Under the pieces are notes generated by a model, which saw only the letters and a program-made list of their open reading frames with translations, was not told the origin of the DNA and ran no database searches. The position numbers were made by a program, and so were the translations under genes. A stretch of 64,000 bases of DNA. Source: Roseibaca calidilacus (GTDB lineage Bacteria; Pseudomonadota; Alphaproteobacteria; Rhodobacterales; Rhodobacteraceae). The DNA is taken from assembly GCF_001517585.1 (NCBI RefSeq), contig NZ_FBYC01000004.1, forward strand, positions 2,561,001-2,625,000, written 5' to 3'. Positions 55,579 through 64,000 of the stretch are shown in pieces (the stretch's first letter is position 1; each line of letters begins with the position of its first letter).

Positions 55579-57228
55579 ATGCCTACGAATACAGCCCCCG
55601 GTTTGGGTGAAGAATTGCGCCCGATGAGCCTGACCGCGCTGGGCCGCGGATACGGGCTGCACGACCTGCGCGCCGATGCGCTGGCCGGGCTGACCGTGGC
55701 AATTGTCGCGCTGCCATTGTCCATGGCCATCGCCATAGCCTCTGGCGTCGGGCCGGAACGTGGGCTGTATACGGCCATTGTCGGCGGCTTTCTGGTGTCG
55801 CTGATGGGCGGGTCGCGCTACCAGATCGGTGGGCCTGCCGGCGCGTTCATCGTGCTGGTGGCCGGCGCGGTCCTACAGATCGGGGTCGAGGGGTTGATCC
55901 TTGCCACCTTCCTGTCGGGCCTGATGCTGATGCTGGTCGGTTTGCTGCGGCTGGGCGATTACATCAAGTTCATTCCGTTTCCGGTAACGGTCGGGTTTAC
56001 ATCGGGCATCGCGATCATCATCGCGGCCAGCCAGATCGCGGATTTCTTCGGGCTGCGGCTGGAACAGGCCGCGCCACCCGAATTTCTGCACAAGCTGGCG
56101 GCGCTTTGGCAAGCGCGTGGCACGGTGGATGTAACAACAACCTTGGTCGCGCTGACCACGGTTGCGGTTATCCTAGGCCTGCGCCGTTATCGGCCCGGTT
56201 GGCCGGGCATGTTGATCGCCATCGCGCTGGGCGGGCTGGCGGCTTGGGCGGGTGTACCGGTGGAAACCATCGGCGACCGCTTCGGCGATCTGCCGCGCGC
56301 CCTGCCCGCGCCCGCCTTGCCGGGTTTTGCGATGGAGGATGTGCTGGCCGCGTTGCCCTTTGCCGTGGCCTTCACGCTGCTGGGGGCGATCGAATCGCTT
56401 CTGTCGGCGGTGGTGGCCGACGGGATGAGCGGGCAGCGCCACCGCTCCAACGCCGAATTGCTGGGGCAAGGCGTGGCCAATATGGGATCGGCGCTGTTCG
56501 GCGGCTTTTGCGTGACCGGCACGATTGCCCGCACCGCGACCAATGTGCGCGCGGGTAGCCGGGGGCCGATGTCGGGCATGTTGCACGCGGTTTTCGTGGC
56601 GATGGTGCTGCTAGTCGCCGCACCTTTGGCCGTGCATATCCCGCTGGCCGGATTGGCAGGTGTGCTGATCGTGGTGGCGTGGAACATGTTCGAGAAGGAA
56701 GAATTCCTTAGCCTGATCCGCGTCAGCCGGGCCGATGCGGCGGTGTTGCTGATTACCTTTCTGCTGGTGGTGTTCCGTGATCTGACCGAAGGTATTATCG
56801 CGGGCACGGCGCTGGGTGGCGCGGTGTTCATTCGCCGCATGTCGGAAGCCGCCAAGCTGGAACCCGTCACGCCGCCGGACCTTGCCCCGCGCGAGCAGGC
56901 CGATAACGTGGTCGTCTATAGTCTGCGGGGCGCGTATTTCTTTGGCGCGGCCGCCACCATGGGCCGGGTGCTGGACCGTATTTCGGAGAAGCCGCGCGCT
57001 TTGGTGCTGGACCTGTCGCGCGTGCCCTTTGTCGATACATCGGGCGCGCAATCCATCGCCGGGCTGGCGCGCAAGCTGGAACGGCAGGGCGGGTGCCTTG
57101 CCCTTGTCGGGGCCACGCCAGAGGTGGCCACGGTGCTGCGCAGCCAGTTCGGCCACCATGCCAGCCCGAAATTCTTTGATCGGCTGGAAGATGCGATGGC
57201 CGAAAACTGTGCCGACCGTCAGACCTGA
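55579..57228 (+). CDS. SulP-family anion transporter with STAS domain
   Basis: Inner-membrane SLC26/SulP transporter for sulfate, bicarbonate or another anion. The 549 aa start with LRADALAGLTVAIVALPLSMAIAIASGVGPERGLYTAIVGGFLVSLMGGSRYQIGGPAGAF, given here only as the DALAGLTVAIVALP, SGVGPERGLYTAI and GGSRYQIGGPAGAF blocks. About 10-14 helices follow, then a C-terminal STAS domain (about 450-540) with VPFVDTSGAQSI. Its 3' end overlaps the convergent NTF2-like gene by 10 nt. The 198-nt upstream gap is AT-rich with two TTGACA hexamers but no matching -10. Confidence 0.93.
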   Translation: MPTNTAPGLGEELRPMSLTALGRGYGLHDLRADALAGLTVAIVALPLSMAIAIASGVGPERGLYTAIVGGFLVSLMGGSRYQIGGPAGAFIVLVAGAVLQIGVEGLILATFLSGLMLMLVGLLRLGDYIKFIPFPVTVGFTSGIAIIIAASQIADFFGLRLEQAAPPEFLHKLAALWQARGTVDVTTTLVALTTVAVILGLRRYRPGWPGMLIAIALGGLAAWAGVPVETIGDRFGDLPRALPAPALPGFAMEDVLAALPFAVAFTLLGAIESLLSAVVADGMSGQRHRSNAELLGQGVANMGSALFGGFCVTGTIARTATNVRAGSRGPMSGMLHAVFVAMVLLVAAPLAVHIPLAGLAGVLIVVAWNMFEKEEFLSLIRVSRADAAVLLITFLLVVFRDLTEGIIAGTALGGAVFIRRMSEAAKLEPVTPPDLAPREQADNVVVYSLRGAYFFGAAATMGRVLDRISEKPRALVLDLSRVPFVDTSGAQSIAGLARKLERQGGCLALVGATPEVATVLRSQFGHHASPKFFDRLEDAMAENCADRQT

Positions 57229-57602
57229 TCGGGCATGATAGAGGAATGATGTTCGATGATCTTCCAGACCTCGTCGAACAGCAGGTAAACGAAGGTAAAC
57301 CGGCAGACCAGATCAAACGGCGTGCCGTCGTCGCGGTGCATCGTGAATGTGTAGATGCCGGAATTGATGCCGACCGTCTCAAACACGCGCGAATGCACCT
57401 CCATGAAGCGCGCACTTGGGTTGCGCTGCATGATATCGCGGAAATAGCGGCGGATCTGGCCGGGTTCCAGCCGGATCTGGTAGGATGCGGTCGGCAGCAG
57501 CACTGCATCGGGCGCGTAAAGGTCAGCGATCCTTGCAGGGTCGCCCGAGGCGAGCGCCGCGCCCCAGTCATCAAGCAAGGCAGCAATCTTTTCTGTCGGC
57601 AT
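57219..57602 (-). CDS. NTF2/SnoaL-like protein (SgcJ/EcaC type)
   Basis: A 127-aa cone-shaped NTF2-like fold protein: start KIAALLDDWGAALASGDPARIADLYAPDAVLLP (shown in parts WGAALASGDP and LYAPDAVLLPT) and the end VWKIIEHHSS are typical of the DUF4440/CaMKII-association group. Enzyme or binding function cannot be told from sequence. Convergent with the SulP gene. Confidence 0.8.
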   Translation of the reverse strand: MPTEKIAALLDDWGAALASGDPARIADLYAPDAVLLPTASYQIRLEPGQIRRYFRDIMQRNPSARFMEVHSRVFETVGINSGIYTFTMHRDDGTPFDLVCRFTFVYLLFDEVWKIIEHHSSIMPDQV

Positions 57603-57683
57603 GTCGATCTGTTCGGCTGGATGTTGTCACACGGCAATCCGCGTATAGCTTGTGTAGCATAGTTTTATTGCGCGGCCAGCCCC

Positions 57684-58007
57684 ATGCCCGATTTGCCTGA
57701 CATCTCTGACCCGGTCTGCCCCCTATGTGGTCGGCCTATCCCGCCGGGCGTGCCGCAAAGCCTGCACCACCTTGTTCCCAAGCTGCGCGGGGGCAAGGGC
57801 GGACCGGTGATCTTGCTGCACCATATCTGCCACAAGGAAATTCACGCCACCTTGTCAGAGACCGAATTGGCCCGCGATTTCAATACGCCAGAGGCCTTGC
57901 GCAACCATCCGCGCTTGGCCAAATTCGTGGCTTGGGTTGCCAAGCGCCCGCCAGAGTTCATCTCGCGCGTGCCGGGCGCAAGGCGGCGTCCCGGTAAGAG
58001 AATATAA
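57684..58007 (+). CDS. HNH-nuclease-like small protein
   Basis: A 107-aa protein with a zinc-knuckle CPLCGRPIPP, then SLHHLVPKLRGGKGG and LLHHICHKEIHA: the three parts of an HNH (McrA-like) fold with its metal-binding histidines. Chromosomal copies of this length are frequent in Rhodobacteraceae and are not necessarily toxic nucleases. No phage or restriction genes are nearby. The start has a weak ribosome-binding site. Confidence 0.78.
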   Translation: MPDLPDISDPVCPLCGRPIPPGVPQSLHHLVPKLRGGKGGPVILLHHICHKEIHATLSETELARDFNTPEALRNHPRLAKFVAWVAKRPPEFISRVPGARRRPGKRI

Positions 58008-58055
58008 ACTTGGCTGGGTTAAATTGTCCCTACGCATTGACGAGTGGGGGCTTGC

Positions 58056-58571
58056 ATGGACGGGACAACAACAGCCGGGCGCGGGCGGCGGCGGGAAAGC
58101 CTTGCGGCGCGGCAGGCCCGCGTTGGGATTATCGCCAACCCGCAGATGCCAAAACTTCCACGTCCCATCCCGCGCGAAGTGTGGACCAGATGGCCCGATC
58201 TGCGCGCGGCGAAACGCAGGTCGCAAGGCGCAGATGCGGGCGGGCAGGATGGAAGCGATCTTTTGTCGCTGGACGCGTTCGTCCAAAGCGTGCGCCGAAG
58301 CGGTCCCGCGCCCAACCGTGCGCCTGCCAACGCGACCACGGCAGAAGACGACGCGCCGCGCAAGCGATCATCGATGTGGCGCGTGCCGCGCCGTCAAAAA
58401 ACGGCTGCGACACGTCTGGAACCAAAGGGCGCGGACCGCACGCCTGAACTGCAAGACGGTGGCTCTACCGGGGCGTCATGGTTGCTCGTTTTGCTGATGC
58501 GGCTTGGAATTGGCGCAACGGCCCTCTTCGCGCTGTTCTACAGTTGGCGTGTTCTCTGGGCCATACCTTAG
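58056..58571 (+). CDS. Hypothetical protein with C-terminal membrane helix
   Basis: A 171-aa reading frame: a basic, probably disordered N-terminal 130 residues rich in Arg, Ala and Pro, then one hydrophobic segment (WLLVLLMRLGIGATALFALF) near the C-terminus, as in tail-anchored proteins. Codon use is like its neighbours. Several overlapping frames are open here, so the call rests on the membrane helix and on the ATG after GGGGG. Family not recognised. Confidence 0.5.
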   Translation: MDGTTTAGRGRRRESLAARQARVGIIANPQMPKLPRPIPREVWTRWPDLRAAKRRSQGADAGGQDGSDLLSLDAFVQSVRRSGPAPNRAPANATTAEDDAPRKRSSMWRVPRRQKTAATRLEPKGADRTPELQDGGSTGASWLLVLLMRLGIGATALFALFYSWRVLWAIP

Positions 58572-58695
58572 GCGGTTGCGACCCCGCGCTGGGCGAGTGT
58601 GCGTAAACGAACAGCCTTGGCGCGCGTGTCGCGGCTTGCATCTGGCGCGCAACAGACGATCTTCTTGGCAAGGAAGCTGTTTCAAGGGGAACGCC

Positions 58696-59607
58696 ATGTC
58701 TATCCGTCCGACCATTGATATCCGCCAAGCTGTGCCGACGCTTGAAGGGGCAGGGGTTCACCTGCATCGCGCCTTCGGCTTTCAGGACCCGACAGAGCTG
58801 GACCCGTTCCTGCTGTTCGATGATTTTCGCAATGACATACCTGAACACTACCTGCGCGGCTTCCCATGGCATCCGCACCGGGGGATCGAAACCATCACCT
58901 ATGTCCTTGCAGGCGAGGTGGACCATGGCGACAGCTTGGGCAATACCGGCACGTTGGGCGCGGGCGACGTGCAATGGATGACCGCTGGTTCCGGCATTCT
59001 TCATCAGGAAATGCCGCGCGGGAACGCGCGCGGGCAGATGCACGGTTTCCAGCTATGGGCGAACCTGCCCGGCGCGCTGAAGATGACGGCGCCGCGCTAT
59101 CAGGATGTGAAATCTGGCGATATCCCCGAAGTGATTGACGATGACGGCACCAAGGTGCGGGTCATCGTGGGTGATTTCTGGGGCAAGCGCGGCCCGGTCG
59201 ATGGCATTGCCGCCGACCCGCAATATCTGGATATTTCCGTGCCGCCGGGCGTGCGCAAGACCTTCAAGGTTGACACCTATCGCCGCGCCTTCGCCTATGT
59301 CTTTGCCGGGTCGGGTGCCTTTGCCGATGCCTCTGCGCCGTCGGGCGTGCTGCTGGAAAAAGAGGTGATGGGCCAAGAGGTCAATATCCGCGACATGTCC
59401 GGTGACCGCACGCTGATCCGCTTCGGCACCGGCGATGAGGTGACGGTGCAGGCGGGCGAAAAAGGCGTGCGCTTTTTGCTGATTTCCGGCGCGCCATTGC
59501 AGGAACCGGTCGCTTGGCACGGCCCGATCGTGATGAACACGCAAGAAGAAATCCGCCAAGCCATGCGCGATTTGCGCAACGGCACCTTCATCCGGCCTGC
59601 GCATTGA
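58696..59607 (+). CDS. Pirin family protein
   Basis: A 303-aa bicupin protein of the pirin family; some members are quercetin dioxygenases, others act as redox-linked regulators. The metal site is present: HPHRGIETITYVLAGEVDHGDS and GSGILHQEMP, providing three His and one Glu. The start at MSIRPTIDI has AAGGGGA (58684-58690). A 124-nt gap precedes it. It ends just before a strong GC hairpin. Confidence 0.93.
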   Translation: MSIRPTIDIRQAVPTLEGAGVHLHRAFGFQDPTELDPFLLFDDFRNDIPEHYLRGFPWHPHRGIETITYVLAGEVDHGDSLGNTGTLGAGDVQWMTAGSGILHQEMPRGNARGQMHGFQLWANLPGALKMTAPRYQDVKSGDIPEVIDDDGTKVRVIVGDFWGKRGPVDGIAADPQYLDISVPPGVRKTFKVDTYRRAFAYVFAGSGAFADASAPSGVLLEKEVMGQEVNIRDMSGDRTLIRFGTGDEVTVQAGEKGVRFLLISGAPLQEPVAWHGPIVMNTQEEIRQAMRDLRNGTFIRPAH

Positions 59608-59616
59608 CGGCACAGG

Positions 59617-59635
59617 GCGGGGGCACGGCCCCCGC
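59617..59635 (+). terminator. Hairpin after the pirin gene
   Basis: Perfect 8-bp stem GCGGGGGC/GCCCCCGC with an ACG loop, 9 nt after the stop. No T-run follows. Confidence 0.45.
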
Positions 59636-59715
59636 TCCACCGGCATGTTGGGGCAAAGGGGTGTTCGCGGCCACACCCCATGCCTATATCCGGCGCAAGG
59701 CAACCAGAGGTGAAG

Positions 59716-60471
59716 ATGAAAGACAGGGCAATCATCCGTGTTTCGGGCGACGACCCGGCAGGATTCTTGCAAGGGTTGGTCAGCAATGACACCCGCAAGC
59801 TGGCGCGCGACGGGATCGTCTATGCTGCGTTTCTGACACCGCAAGGCAAGTATCTGGCAGATTTCTTCCTAGTGGCCGACGGGGCCGATGTCTTGGTTGA
59901 TGTCGCATCCCCCATGGCCGAAGACCTTTTCAAGCGCCTGAACATGTACAAATTGCGCGCCCCTGTCACCTTGGTGCGTGAAGATATGCCGGTCAGCCGT
60001 GGCACTGGCCCCGCGCCCGAAGGCGCGCGCCCCGATCCGCGCCACGCGGCGCTGGGTTGGCGTTTATACGGGCAAGCGTTGCCGGAGGATGGCACGGATT
60101 GGGCCGCGCTGCGCGTGGCGCATTGCGTGCCCGAAAGCGGGATAGAGTTGATCCCGAATGACAGTTTTATCTTGGAATGCGGGTTCGAACGGTTGAACGG
60201 GGTGGATTACCGCAAAGGCTGCTATGTCGGGCAGGAAGTGACCGCGCGGATGCACCACAAGACCGAATTGCGCAAAGGCCTGACCACGGTGCAGATTGAC
60301 GGACACGCGCCGGTCGGCACAGAGATTGTGGCCGATGGCAAATCCGTGGGCAAATTATTCACCCAAAGCGGCGGGCAGGCGATTGCCTATCTGCGCTTTG
60401 GTCGGGCGTCTGGGGCTTTGCAGGCGGGTGATGCCACGATCATTGCCCCAGAGATGAGTGAGAGTGATTGA
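59716..60471 (+). CDS. ygfZ: YgfZ/GcvT-like folate-binding protein (iron-sulfur cluster repair)
   Basis: A 251-aa tetrahydrofolate-binding protein of the YgfZ/IBA57 type, which helps maintain [4Fe-4S] enzymes such as MiaB. The signature KGCYVGQEVTARMHHK with the essential Cys is intact, as is the N-terminal DPAGFLQGLVSNDTRKL. I chose the ATG at 59716, preceded by AGAGGTGA, over one 12 codons upstream. Confidence 0.93.
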   Translation: MKDRAIIRVSGDDPAGFLQGLVSNDTRKLARDGIVYAAFLTPQGKYLADFFLVADGADVLVDVASPMAEDLFKRLNMYKLRAPVTLVREDMPVSRGTGPAPEGARPDPRHAALGWRLYGQALPEDGTDWAALRVAHCVPESGIELIPNDSFILECGFERLNGVDYRKGCYVGQEVTARMHHKTELRKGLTTVQIDGHAPVGTEIVADGKSVGKLFTQSGGQAIAYLRFGRASGALQAGDATIIAPEMSESD

Positions 60472-60528
60472 AACACGCCCCAAGGGCATGATAGCGATAG
60501 CAGCGGCAAAGTAACGAAAGGGGCCGCC

Positions 60529-61503
60529 ATGCGACTTGGCCTGACATCGCGTTTCGCCGGTCCGGGGCTTGCGCTTCTGGCCTTCGTGCTGTTTTCCACG
60601 CATGATGTGATCGTCAAACTGCTGGGTGGCAGTTACAGCCCGGTACAGATCGTATTTTTCAGCGTGCTGCTGGGTCTGCCCATCGCCATGCTGCTGCTGA
60701 TGCGCGACCGCACCGATGGCAACCTGTTGCCGCGCTATCCCGGCTGGACGGCGTTGCGCACGGGCGCGGCGGTTCTGACCGGGGTCAGCGTGTTCTACGC
60801 GTTTTCCGTGCTGCCCATGGCGCAGACATATGCGATCTTGTTCGCAACACCGCTGCTGATAACCGTGCTTTCGGTGCCCATGCTGGGCGAGCGCGTGGGC
60901 TGGCGGCGCAGCGCGGCGGTTCTGGTCGGCCTGTGCGGGGTGCTGGTGGTGTTGCGTCCGGGGACGGCGGGGGCCGAACTGGGGCTGGGTCATCTTGCGG
61001 CCCTTCTGGGCGCGCTGGGGGGCGCGATTGCCTCGATCATCGTGCGCAAGATCGGCGCGGAAGAGCGCAACGTCGTTTTGCTGTTATACCCAATGATGGC
61101 CAATCTGGCCGTGATGGGTCTGGCGCTTCCCTTTGTTTACCGCCCGATGCCGTTGGCCGATCTTGGCGCGCTTGCGGCCATGGCGGCGCTGGCGCTGGCG
61201 GCCAGCTTGGCGGTGATCGCCGCATATAAGCGCGCCCCGGCCTTTCAGGTCGCACCGATGCAATATTCGCAGATGATCTGGGCCATCCTGTTTGGCGCGC
61301 TGATCTTTGGCGAGGGGGTGGACCTGTTCACCATCCTTGGTGCCGCGATCATCATCGCCAGCGGCGTGTTCATTGTGGTGCGCGAGGAAACCGCCAATGT
61401 GTCCGAGAACCGCCCCGTGCTGGAAACCCGCACCCGCACCGATACCGGCACCTTCCCAAGGGTCAGCGGTTTGCAGACCCTGTCGTCAGAGGCCGCAGAC
61501 TAA
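60529..61503 (+). CDS. EamA/DMT-family transporter
   Basis: A 324-aa drug/metabolite-type exporter with ten predicted membrane helices arranged as two EamA repeats (start LLAFVLFSTHDVIVKLLGG; second repeat from about residue 150). The cytosolic C-terminal 40 residues are Thr/Arg-rich. The start has AAAGGGG upstream. Substrate unknown; members export amino acids, purines or other metabolites. A 117-nt gap follows before hisC. Confidence 0.9.
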   Translation: MRLGLTSRFAGPGLALLAFVLFSTHDVIVKLLGGSYSPVQIVFFSVLLGLPIAMLLLMRDRTDGNLLPRYPGWTALRTGAAVLTGVSVFYAFSVLPMAQTYAILFATPLLITVLSVPMLGERVGWRRSAAVLVGLCGVLVVLRPGTAGAELGLGHLAALLGALGGAIASIIVRKIGAEERNVVLLLYPMMANLAVMGLALPFVYRPMPLADLGALAAMAALALAASLAVIAAYKRAPAFQVAPMQYSQMIWAILFGALIFGEGVDLFTILGAAIIIASGVFIVVREETANVSENRPVLETRTRTDTGTFPRVSGLQTLSSEAAD

Positions 61504-61620
61504 CCCGCGCGGCACAAGTGCAACGTGAACTGCCCTCTGCGCTGGTTTGGCGTCGATGGGTTCTGGCCCTATTCTATTTGCAGCGCTAAGAGATGGCCTG
61601 CAAGACCAGAAGGATGCCCC

Positions 61621-62709
61621 ATGCCTCATCAGATCCGCCCGCAACCCGGCATCATGGATATCGCCCTGTATCAGGGTGGCACCGCCAAGATCTCCGGGCG
61701 CGACGATGCGTTGAAACTGTCATCGAATGAAAACCCGTTCGGGGCCGGCGAATTGGCGCGCGAAGCCTATCGCCGCGCGGGGCATGACCTGCATCGCTAC
61801 CCCTCGACCGACCATGCCAGCCTGCGTGAAGCACTTGCCGTGCAATACGGGCTAGACGCGGGGCGCATCGTGTGCGGCGTCGGCTCGGACGAGATCATCA
61901 CCTTCCTGTGCCAGGGCTTTGCCGGGCCGGGGGACGAGGTGCTGTATTCGCAGCACGGCTTCCTGATGTATCCCATCAGCGCCATGGCGGCGGGGGCGAC
62001 GCCCGTCAAAGCACCCGAACAGGACCGCACCACCGATGTTGATGCGCTGCTGGCCGCCGTGACAGAGCGCACCAAGATAGTCTTCGTTGCCAACCCCAAC
62101 AACCCGACCGGCACAATGGTGCCGCTATCGGAACTGGAACGGCTGGCCGATGGACTACCGCCGCGGGTTCTGCTGGTGCTGGATGGCGCATATGCCGAAT
62201 ATGTGGATGGCTATGACGGTGGCGCCGCCATGGTCGATGCGCGTGACAACGTGGTCATGACGCGCACCTTTTCCAAGCTGCACGGTCTGGGTGGCTTGCG
62301 CATTGGCTGGGGCTATGGCCCGGCGCATGTGATGGATGTGCTCAACCGGTTGCGCGGCCCGTTCAACCTGTCGAACATGCAGCTTGAAGTGGCCGAGGCC
62401 GCGCTGGGTGATGCCGCACATATCACGCGCTCGCTGTCGGAAAACGCGCGCCTGCGCGATTGGCTGGCCGACCGGCTGAATGCGGCGGGTGTGGCCACGG
62501 ACCGCTCTTTCGCCAATTTCGTGCTGGCGCGCTTTGCCAGCGCCGAACAAGCTGCAGCATGCAATGCCGCCTTGTTGGCCGATGGGCTGATCGTGCGGCA
62601 AGTTTCCAGCTACGGCCTGCCCGAAGCCCTGCGCATTACCGTGGGCGACGAATCCGCCTGCCGCCGGGTGGCGCATGTCATCGACCGTTTCATGGGGGGG
62701 CAGGGATGA
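61621..62709 (+). CDS. hisC: Histidinol-phosphate aminotransferase (also likely aromatic aminotransferase)
   Basis: PLP-dependent class I/II aminotransferase of 362 aa with SSNENPFG, the PNNPTGT motif and the PLP lysine in [15 protein letters not shown]. In alphaproteobacteria a hisC homologue next to a prephenate dehydrogenase gene commonly serves tyrosine and phenylalanine synthesis as well as histidine. The start at [10 protein letters not shown] has AAGGA upstream. The ATGA overlap with tyrA supports an aromatic role. Confidence 0.93.
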   Translation: MPHQIRPQPGIMDIALYQGGTAKISGRDDALKLSSNENPFGAGELAREAYRRAGHDLHRYPSTDHASLREALAVQYGLDAGRIVCGVGSDEIITFLCQGFAGPGDEVLYSQHGFLMYPISAMAAGATPVKAPEQDRTTDVDALLAAVTERTKIVFVANPNNPTGTMVPLSELERLADGLPPRVLLVLDGAYAEYVDGYDGGAAMVDARDNVVMTRTFSKLHGLGGLRIGWGYGPAHVMDVLNRLRGPFNLSNMQLEVAEAALGDAAHITRSLSENARLRDWLADRLNAAGVATDRSFANFVLARFASAEQAAACNAALLADGLIVRQVSSYGLPEALRITVGDESACRRVAHVIDRFMGGQG

Positions 62710-63620
62710 CGCCGCTCTATCAGCGTGTCGCCTTTGTCGGGCTGGGGCTGATTGCAGGGTCCATGGCGCTGGCCATGCGCCGTGGCGGGTTGGCGGCCGA
62801 AACCAGCGGCACCGCGCGGTCTGCCGAAAGCCGCGCAATAGCCGCCGAAATCGGACTGGTTGACCGCGTGACCGAAACCGCCGCCGAAGCTGTGCAGGGC
62901 GCGGATTTGGTTGTTCTATGTGTGCCTGTGGGCGCAATGGGTGCCGTGGCGCAGGAAATCGCACCCTATCTGGCCCAAGGCGCGACTGTGACCGATGTTG
63001 GGTCTGTCAAACAGGCGGTGGTCGATGTGGTCGGACCGCATATGCCCGACCATGTTCATTTCATCCCCGGCCACCCGCTGGCGGGGACAGAGCATTCCGG
63101 CCCGCGCGCGGGTTTTGCCGAACTGTTCGACAATCGCTGGACCATCCTGACCCCACTGGATGGCGCGGACCCTCAAGCGCTGGACCGGCTGACGCAGTTG
63201 TGGCAGGGCATGGGCGCGCAGGTCGATCTTATGGACCCGCCCCATCACGACCTTGTTCTGGCCGTGACCAGCCACACCCCGCACCTGATTGCCTATACCA
63301 TGGTGGGGGTGGCCGACGATTTGCGCCGCGTCACCGATAGCGAGGTCATCAAGTATTCCGCCGCGGGCTTTCGCGATTTCACCCGTATTGCCGCCAGCGA
63401 CCCGACCATGTGGCGCGACGTGTTCCTGACCAACAAGGATGCGACCTTGGAAATTCTTGGGCGCTTCACAGAAGAGCTGTTCGCCCTGCAACGCGCCATA
63501 AGGCGCGGCGATGGTGAGCATCTGCATGCCTATTTCACCCGAACGCGCGCCATCCGTCGCGGTATCATCGACGCGGGTCAGGATACAGACGCCCCCGATT
63601 TCGGTCGCACAAAACGATAG
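62706..63620 (+). CDS. tyrA: Prephenate/arogenate dehydrogenase
   Basis: NAD(P)-dependent dehydrogenase of tyrosine synthesis. The 304 aa have the Rossmann loop [21 protein letters not shown], the substrate-binding [14 protein letters not shown] with its catalytic His, and the helical dimer domain with [12 protein letters not shown]. It lacks a fused chorismate mutase or ACT domain, as in other alphaproteobacteria. Coupled to hisC by a 4-nt overlap. Confidence 0.94.
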   Translation: MTPLYQRVAFVGLGLIAGSMALAMRRGGLAAETSGTARSAESRAIAAEIGLVDRVTETAAEAVQGADLVVLCVPVGAMGAVAQEIAPYLAQGATVTDVGSVKQAVVDVVGPHMPDHVHFIPGHPLAGTEHSGPRAGFAELFDNRWTILTPLDGADPQALDRLTQLWQGMGAQVDLMDPPHHDLVLAVTSHTPHLIAYTMVGVADDLRRVTDSEVIKYSAAGFRDFTRIAASDPTMWRDVFLTNKDATLEILGRFTEELFALQRAIRRGDGEHLHAYFTRTRAIRRGIIDAGQDTDAPDFGRTKR

Positions 63621-63629
63621 GGTTACACC

Positions 63630-64000
63630 ATGCGCAAACCGCTTGCTGGCCTGCTGGTCGCCGTCATTTTGTCGGGTTGTTCAGGGGGCGGCGTGCGCGC
63701 GCCGGATGAAGGCAGCAGCGTCGGGCGGTTGATCGGGCGGGTCATTCCCTTCACAGGTGGCATCGCGTCGCGCGGCAGCGGGGCGGCTGGCAACCTGTGC
63801 GGCGTCGCGGGCCTGCAAGGTCAAACCATCGCGCCAATTTCATCCTCGACCAACGGCTGTGGCGTGGCAGCCCCCCGTGCAGGTCACGCATGTCGACGGA
63901 ATCAGCCTCTCACAACCGGCAACGCTGGATTGCGCAACCGCGACGGCACTGCATCGCTGGGTCACACAGGCCATGCGCCCCGCGCTGAGGCGTGACGGCA
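63630..64000 (+). pseudogene. Extensin-like lipoprotein gene, frameshifted and cut by the window end
   Basis: Starts with a lipoprotein signal (LLVAVILSGCSGG) and continues GNLCGVAGLQGQTIAPI up to NGCGVA, as in extensin-like family proteins. At a run of six C (63871-63876) the frame breaks. Frame 0 continues into a basic stretch and stops at 63995. The other frame resumes family-like sequence from 63877: VTHVDGISLSQPATLDCATA and then LHRWVTQAMRP, open to the window end. One C fewer would restore a single protein. Either a true frameshift mutation or a sequencing error in the homopolymer. Normally this family has a C-terminal peptidase-like fold, here beyond the window. Confidence 0.75.

Noticed and set aside
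57684..58007. HNH protein as part of a restriction or mobile element
   Set aside because: No methylase, integrase, phage or toxin genes nearby; small chromosomal HNH proteins of this kind are common.

Overview
The window looks like chromosomal DNA of an alphaproteobacterium, most likely Rhodobacteraceae (Rhodobacter/roseobacter group). It is GC-rich throughout. The order hemJ-rho | AT-rich gap with DnaA boxes | maf-aroE-coaE-dnaQ | secB-fxsA-Tim44-Smr is, from recalled family knowledge, typical of the replication-origin neighbourhood in this group. Most of the window is housekeeping DNA. I see no insertion sequence, phage, integrase or CRISPR array.

Layout. 1-10 kb: rho and hemJ on the minus strand, a probable oriC (1861-2234), maf/aroE/coaE/dnaQ in an overlapping operon, secB and fxsA, a Tim44-like protein, an Smr protein, tgt and the phosphatidylethanolamine pair psd-pssA. 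10-16 kb: tRNA-Asp, a Coq8/UbiB-like kinase, and a compact arsenate module (an ArsR-ArsC fusion, a GAPDH and ArsJ) downstream of a polyphosphate kinase 2 and tRNA-Gly. 16-26 kb: ahcY, tamA-tamB, an SDR and crotonase-like pair, a periplasmic copper pair and a small phosphatase.

The most distinctive part is 26.6-42.9 kb, a minus-strand run of seven genes with 4-nt overlaps or gaps of at most 15 nt. In transcription order it encodes a CpsD-like ATPase, a Wzz/GumC-like chain-length protein, an O-antigen-ligase/polymerase-like membrane protein, a one-module PKS (KS-AT-KR-DH-ACP-TE), a family 2 glycosyltransferase, an NRPS and its phosphopantetheinyl transferase. The NRPS has an N-terminal formyltransferase domain and a flavin monooxygenase nested inside the adenylation domain. 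Its pocket code reads almost exactly as the classical glycine code. The operon therefore appears to join polysaccharide machinery to a small oxidised, possibly N-formylated, glycine-polyketide.

43-50 kb is a homogentisate catabolic operon (hmgA, two metallo-hydrolases, fumarylacetoacetase, a flavin monooxygenase and two small proteins). A divergent MarR regulator faces a clear promoter with a palindrome in its spacer. 50-64 kb holds hrpB, an NlpC/P60 peptidase, an M17 aminopeptidase, a SulP transporter, small hypotheticals, pirin, ygfZ, an EamA transporter and the hisC-tyrA pair. It ends with a lipoprotein of the extensin-like type that carries an apparent frameshift in a C6 run and is cut by the window edge.

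Starts were moved to internal ATG codons where family length, ribosome-binding site or overlap with the upstream stop supported it. All functions are inferred from sequence recognition alone; no database search was run.
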